Source of the DNA: Dicaeum eximium
Taxonomy: Eukaryota > Chordata > Aves > Passeriformes > Dicaeidae
DNA length: 64,000 nt
NCBI GenBank assembly: GCA_013396995.1
Contig: VWZP01010284.1
Span: forward strand, 277,168-341,167
Reading direction: 5' to 3'
Shown: positions 58,801-64,000 of the stretch, piece after piece
Layout: each line of letters opens with the position of its first letter
Position numbering within the stretch: position 1 is the stretch's first letter
Translations under genes and position numbers: made by a program
Notes under the pieces: model-generated
Database searches by the model: none
Told to the model about the DNA's origin: nothing
The model's input: the letters and a program-made list of their open reading frames with translations, nothing else

Positions 58801-60013
58801 GCAACCTCCTTCAGAGGGAAGGATGCAGTTTAGGAGCCATGAGCTACCTTGACTATTAATAATCCTCTCTGCTATAGAGGAATTACTTGGATTCAGACAT
58901 GATTTCATTCAATCTCAGGCCTTCTTTCCTTTCTCCATTTTGCCCTTCATTTCTCCATAGCAGCTTTTGTCAGGGCCTGTTGTGGTCCCAGGGAGCTCCA
59001 AGTGCCTCTGTGCAGGTGTAAAGGCTCATGGGGAGCAGGAAGGCTGGGGATGGGGCACTCCCTGTTGTTTTAAAAGGATCTGTGCCTGGAATGCTGTTCG
59101 TTTCTCTGGGTTCTTGCGTTGGGTGCTGAATGAGGCTCCTTGACTCCAGTATCAGAAGGCTTATATGATTTATTAGAATGACTCCATTATTCAGAAGGTT
59201 TTAGGGCTAAGTTGCCCACGTTCAGAGTTACATGTCTCCTCCACCATGTTCAGAGCAAGACTCCCCAATGCTTACAAAGTCAGAGAGATTACAACCTCTA
59301 CATCAATGGCTAGAAAGAGAAAACTCCATCTCCTGTATCAGGAGACAGAGCAAAGGAATGCATCTGTTGTCCTTGAATCCACACACAGACACAGGTTTGT
59401 TTTTACAGAAATCTGCAGAGAAGTCAGCTTTCCCATGGAAGGAAAAATGTCCAGCAAGTTTCCATCTAAGAAACTTATAAAATGGCTGTGACAACTCCCA
59501 GTCACTCACACTCCCCCTCCTCCCACCTCTGTGTCTCTTTCTCTGGTGCCTGCCCAGGTTTGGTGCCCTCCAGCCCATTTGCACCTTCAGACAGAGAGAG
59601 CTGCCGTCTCCTGGGGCGAGCTCTCAAGGTGAGAACATGGGGAACACCTGGCAGCCATCAGAAGTCACATTATTTCCAGGGTGTTCCCCAAGCAACCCGA
59701 GGTGCTCAGCAATAAATGCCACTGAGGCAGGAGGTGCCAGGTTTCAGCAAGCTGCTCCCTGTCTGAACTGGGTGTGCTCATTCCTGATGAAAATAAGGCT
59801 GGTACCACAGGGAACGAGGCAGAACAGCACACAGGGGGATGAAACTGGTGGGAAAGGGGAAAAATATAGCTCAAAAAAGAACGTCTTGCAGTGTGGGCTT
59901 CTTTAGTAGTCCCAAGGCCTCATTTGTGTTTTGCTGTGATTAATGTGATTAATGTATACTCCTGCTTGGCATTGACTGTGGCTTCTGAGTCATTTGGAGG
60001 TCTCTTGGGATTG
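58801..60013. other. Mostly unique stretch with a possible decayed LTR
   Basis: No gene recognised. The stretch 59095-59180 (TGTTCGTTTCTCTGGG, then CCAGTATCAGAAGGCTTATA and GATTTATTAG) resembles the U5 end of a passerine ERV LTR in minus orientation, but no partner terminus or target duplication was found. A 9-bp tandem duplication (TGTGATTAA) lies at 59935-59952. Confidence 0.45.
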
Positions 60014-60271
60014 ATCATAGACTCCTACAACATTTTGAGCTGGAAAGGATCTTAAAGGCCATCTAGTTTCCATCCCCACTTCTACTTAATGAGGTTATTC
60101 AGAGCCCCTTCCAGCCTGGCCTTGAATACTTCCAGGTATCCACATCCACACCCTCTTTGCACAACTTGTGCCTTACCATCCTCATATTAAAAAAACCTTC
60201 TTCCTTATATCTAAGCTAAATTGACCCTCTTTTAGGTTAAATCCATTACTCCTTGTCCTATTGCAACAGGA
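60014..60271 (-). mobile_element. CR1 LINE 3' end, long copy
   Basis: TCATAGACTCCTACAACATT, GAGCTGGAAAGGATCTTAAA, GGCCATCTAGTTTCCATCCC, TCCAGCCTGGCCTTGAATAC, CTTGTGCCTTACCATCCTCA, AACCTTCTTCCTTATATCTA and ACTCCTTGTCCTATTGCAAC. About 260 bp of the 3' region on the minus strand. The octamers are mutated (ATCATAGA, CTCCTACA). Confidence 0.94.
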
Positions 60272-63200
60272 TATCACTGACTGAGTTGGATTCTGCATTG
60301 GAGACACAAGAGGTACCAAATACCTTCTCCAGTTTCTCTGCTAGGGATAGTAGTCAAATTTATCTTCTGCTCTTTTGCACTATTTGCAAGACATACACCT
60401 CCAGTTGCCATTGCTTTCAAAGACTTAGGATCTCTCATTCCAGGTGGGATATAATTTTTTTTTTTTAACCACATGACAGCATAAATACTTCTGCAAAGTG
60501 GAACTGGAATTTCATGCAGGCTTAGCCATGTACCTCCAGACCCAACCTCCCATAGGGTGCCATGGGGGCTGATCCATAGGATCCAACACTGGCTGAATTA
60601 AAGTGCTAGAGCTGAGGAAGAACTTGTAAAGGGGACAGTGAAACACCAGTATTTTGCCTGTAGAAATCCCTGTTAATGGCAGTTTGGAAAGACAGGTCTC
60701 TGCTGGGAAGGGAGGAACCAGAGGTGCATCAGGGATAGGGGACAGTCAGGACCAGCCAGATATGATGCTCCTTGCAGTCTCCCAGGTGTATGATCAGCTC
60801 CCCATATCCCTAAAGATCAGTTGTTCCCCACTTCCCATACATCAAACCCCCAGAATGTCCTGGGTTGCAGAGGAATTAACCACCATGCATGTACAAAATG
60901 ATCCTGTTTTCTCAGCAGGATGACCCACTGGTTCCTGGCTGGGCTCTAACACCAGAGCTGCTGCTGTGCTGTTCAACCAGCTGCTATTGATTTTTATTTC
61001 ATGCACATTGATAGAGATGGTGCAGGTGGGAAATTGTGGAAGGAGACATAAATAATAAATTAAGAAAAGCTGTAGCGTGGGGTGAGCGAAAAGCAGTCTG
61101 GCATTTACTGGAAAGCAGAGTTTAGCGGGTAATTTTTCAACACAAAGACAGTTTTGCCACAGAAAATGCTGGGCCTGCTTTAGCTGTTAGTTATGCAAGT
61201 GGAATTTGGAATCAGTTCTGGGCCAGTGCAGAGAGTGGGGACAGAGTCAGCCCCACTGCTTTCCTTGTGTCTTTTCCCATGTGGCAGCGACAGCACAAGT
61301 CAGGAATGGTCTGCTGCCCCTGCCAAGAACCCAGGCTAACAGTGGCTCTGCTGATCAATTAGCAACTCCAATCAACTTGGCAAGTAGGGATTTTAATGAA
61401 GATTTTTCTTTTGGGGAATGAACTAAATTGTCTTTCTTGCTCACTGTTCAGGTAGATTTACTGAGTGTGGGATAGTCTGAAGGGAAAGGAGGCCCAAGTG
61501 AGGGTTTGCTTAACACAATATGAGTTTTTAATATGAGGTGAAAGCCTTGCCAGCTGTCCTGGACCAAAATTATAAGCTCCTTCTCTCCTGTTCACTACCT
61601 TTTTTTAAAGGAGATACTGCAGAATACTGTGTAAGAGCAAAGTCATGAGCCAGAGGATAGGCAGGAAAAAGGGACACGTAATTTCTGAGGTGAATCCAGC
61701 CTGTCCTCTGTGCCCGGTCTGAGTCTTGTTTGTGGTGCTCACCAGAGCTGTAGGTCCTGTCCTGGGACACACCAGAAGAGCAACAAGCTGCAGGTGATAC
61801 CTTTGGTTTCCTCAAGAGGATCCATTTGGGATCAAGAGAATGCTCACAGCTGCATCACGCTGGGAACAAATAACCCACAATTTCCAGTTGTCTGCTGATC
61901 CACTTTGGTGATGAACAGAAAAGGAAGAGGTATGTCTAGAGCTAAGCAAGCTGTGGAGAGTGAGGAAAGAACCTGAAAACCACTTGGAGAAGAGTGTTGG
62001 AAAACTCAGAGTGAACAGGAGGAGAAGTGGGACAGGAAATCCCAGATCCTCTCCCTTCTGGTGCCTTTGGAGCAGGTTGTTCTACACAGCAGCTCAGTTT
62101 TACCCGGCTCCCTGTGCACACCCAGGGGTCTCTCCCCACTGGCACAGAGGATGCAGCTCTGGGAGAGGCTGCCCACACTTCCTGCCCTCACAGATCTGGC
62201 CACAGCATCAGGAGTCTCCCTTCCCTCCCGAATTGTTTTTGCAGCAAGGAGCATTTATCAGTCAATTTGCCCCTGGTGCAGATGTCTGTCTGGAGCTGTA
62301 ATGACATTTACTAAAGGGGACTAGAAATTATCACTGAGGGACTGCAAATAATGAAGCCAATGCCTTTTATTGACACACGTGGAAGCTGTTTAATTTGGGA
62401 TGTTGGCTGTCAGAAAATAGAGCTCTTTTGTGGCAGCAAGGCAATATTGTGCTTAATTTCAAGGTTCGTGCTTGCATTTAGAAGGGAGCTATTTGCAGCT
62501 TTTAGGTTTGGAGTCTCTTCACAGCAATAACCTATCAATTCAACACACATCTAAGTGTCTGATCTGCCTTTGCCTGAAAACTTTGATAATTTCTGCCAAG
62601 GATTTCTTCCTATGAAAGGACATGAGAATTTTCAATTTTTCCCCCTCCAAATGCAGCTGCAAGCCAAGCCCTCAAGCCTGGGTCCTTGGGTGCCTTTCAG
62701 CCCCCAGCTTCTGAATTAGACATTCTGCTTCCCATTTATTATAGGAAATGTAGTTTTCTTTGAATTTTGTATGTGTTTAAAAGAGGCAAGCTCTTTGCCA
62801 CCTTGTTGTAGAGTCAGCCAAGTGGACCAAAATCTCTCAAGTGGTACCTAAAGCTCAGCATGGTAGGTTTAAAGACCAAGAAAACACCTCCTGTTAGGAG
62901 AGGATCCAGGTGCAGACCTCCTGAACTAATCTGGTTCTGTTCATCTCACACAAGAGATGGAGTGCCCAGCTCCTCAAAAACTGAGTGATGAATTTGGATG
63001 GTACAACAACAGAGGTTTGCACGGGTCAACTTTGCTCCTGACTGCAGCTCCCACCCGGGCTTAGATCTTGGTGCCACTTTGCACCCACATCTTCCCATTG
63101 GGAACTGTGAAAAAAAAAAAGGTATTTTTGCATATGTAATACAGAGGGGAGGGAGGACAGGGGCACTCTGATTATTTTGGAAGGGGGATCTTTGCTGTCT

Positions 63201-64000
63201 GGGCTGCCCATGGCCGCAGCAGAGTCATCTCTGGGATTAAAGCCCTCACAAGTGGCTCCAACAGAAATCTCCTCTTCCAAAGACATGTATGCATTAGGGC
63301 TTATCTCACTGCTTCATTAAGGAATAGGAGCAGGGGCAGCCTCAGGGGTCACCAAATCCTGTCTCCTGCCTCTGCAGGTAGACATGCTGTTAATCCCTTT
63401 ATTATTGTACGAGGGCAGAGGCAAACATCAGCAGGGACCTGAACTTGTGCAGCCTGGAAATGGCACTGGGAAAGGCCCATGGTCCCTTTACATGACATCT
63501 GCCAGGGTTACATCCATCTCAACACACATCTTCTGGGATGGTGAAGCCCCAGAGGAGGCAGCCTGGCTTGTTAATTTTAAGTGTGCTTGAGATGCTGTAG
63601 TTTGCAAAGCTATCATCATGAAAGGGCTCAGCAGCATGTAATCAGTGCTCAGCCTTACAAAGAGACCTCTGTTATGCCAGGCTTCTCCAAAGGCCAGTTA
63701 TAATCTACATTATTTATGTGGAAAAGTATTATTAGCCAAGTTTCCTTTTTTTTAAATTTTTTTTTTTTTTGATGGAAGGATTTTAAGGGAGTTCTTTGTA
63801 AGAAGTCCCAGAGGCTCTGTGACTTTCTCTCCCTCTCCTCTCTCTGTTTCCTGGGGGGATTAGATTTTTTATTTATTTACGTTTTTTTTTTTAAACTGAA
63901 TATTTTAAATACCAGGAAGGGATATAATGTTAAAGCCAAGCCAGTCAATGTGTAATTGTGGCACCAGTCTAGCCAGTGTGAAAAACGGTGTTTTCTGTGT
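60272..64000. other. Unique non-coding stretch to the right edge
   Basis: No transposon or gene recognised. AT-rich, conserved-looking blocks occur at about 61000-61170 and 62330-62520. A/T homopolymer runs are found at 60457-60468, 63110-63120, 63746-63771 and 63881-63892. The frames at 61960-62324 overlap in three frames and lack domains. Confidence 0.5.

Noticed and set aside
59095..59645. A full solo LTR from TGTTCG to a GAACA end near 59635
   Set aside because: The candidate right ends give no matching target duplication and the internal TATA/poly-A spacing is poor. Kept only as a tentative finding for the left end.
1..64000. Regularly spaced repeats that might be a CRISPR array, and tRNA or rRNA genes
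   Set aside because: No repeat-spacer pattern, cloverleaf with consensus A/B boxes or rRNA sequence was recognised. The genome is a bird's, so CRISPR is not expected.

Overview
This window looks like ordinary non-coding nuclear DNA from a bird, most likely a passerine. The main evidence is at least fifteen short 3' ends of CR1 LINE retrotransposons on both strands, several still carrying the octamer repeat (ATTCTATG-like) that ends avian CR1. There are also a 642-bp solo endogenous-retrovirus LTR of a type I recall from passerine genomes, CpG-poor base composition, two runs of N and many poly-T/A tracts. Nothing looks bacterial, organellar or viral in gene organisation.

I support no protein-coding gene, rRNA, tRNA or CRISPR array. 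Translations of both strands give many ORFs of 60-211 codons. None shows a domain I recognise, and the longest either come from a microsatellite or have a length expected by chance. The window could be intergenic or lie inside a long intron; the sequence alone does not decide.

Layout. 1-9.5 kb: gap and poly-T at the left edge, two CR1 ends, then a very pure 467-bp CTTCT array inside a 485-bp pyrimidine block (7836-8320), followed by another CR1 end. An imperfect ~60-bp direct repeat lies on each side of this region (6735 and 8332). 9.5-14.5 kb: unique DNA plus the solo LTR (12649-13290) with a perfect 5-bp target duplication. 14.5-27 kb: mostly unique DNA, with a GA-skewed block near 17.3-17.6 kb, a (GGGAA)12 array and a GC- and CpG-rich patch at 18.5 kb. 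27-41.2 kb: six CR1 3' ends, an 11-bp perfect hairpin, a small CpG cluster with a NotI site, and an old CR1 ORF2 fragment encoding a decayed reverse-transcriptase region (40.7-41.1 kb). 41.2-53.7 kb: few repeats, two sharp CpG clusters (46.62 and 50.23 kb) and several AT- and homeodomain-motif-rich stretches that could be conserved regulatory DNA. 53.7-64 kb: four minus-strand CR1 ends, a 63-N gap flanked by a triplet repeat, and unique sequence.

There are no genes here to act together. The biology visible is retrotransposon history, simple-repeat expansion and candidate cis-regulatory DNA. I found no convincing new multi-gene system. The items most worth checking are the pentanucleotide array, the LTR, the two CpG clusters and the AT-rich regulatory candidates.
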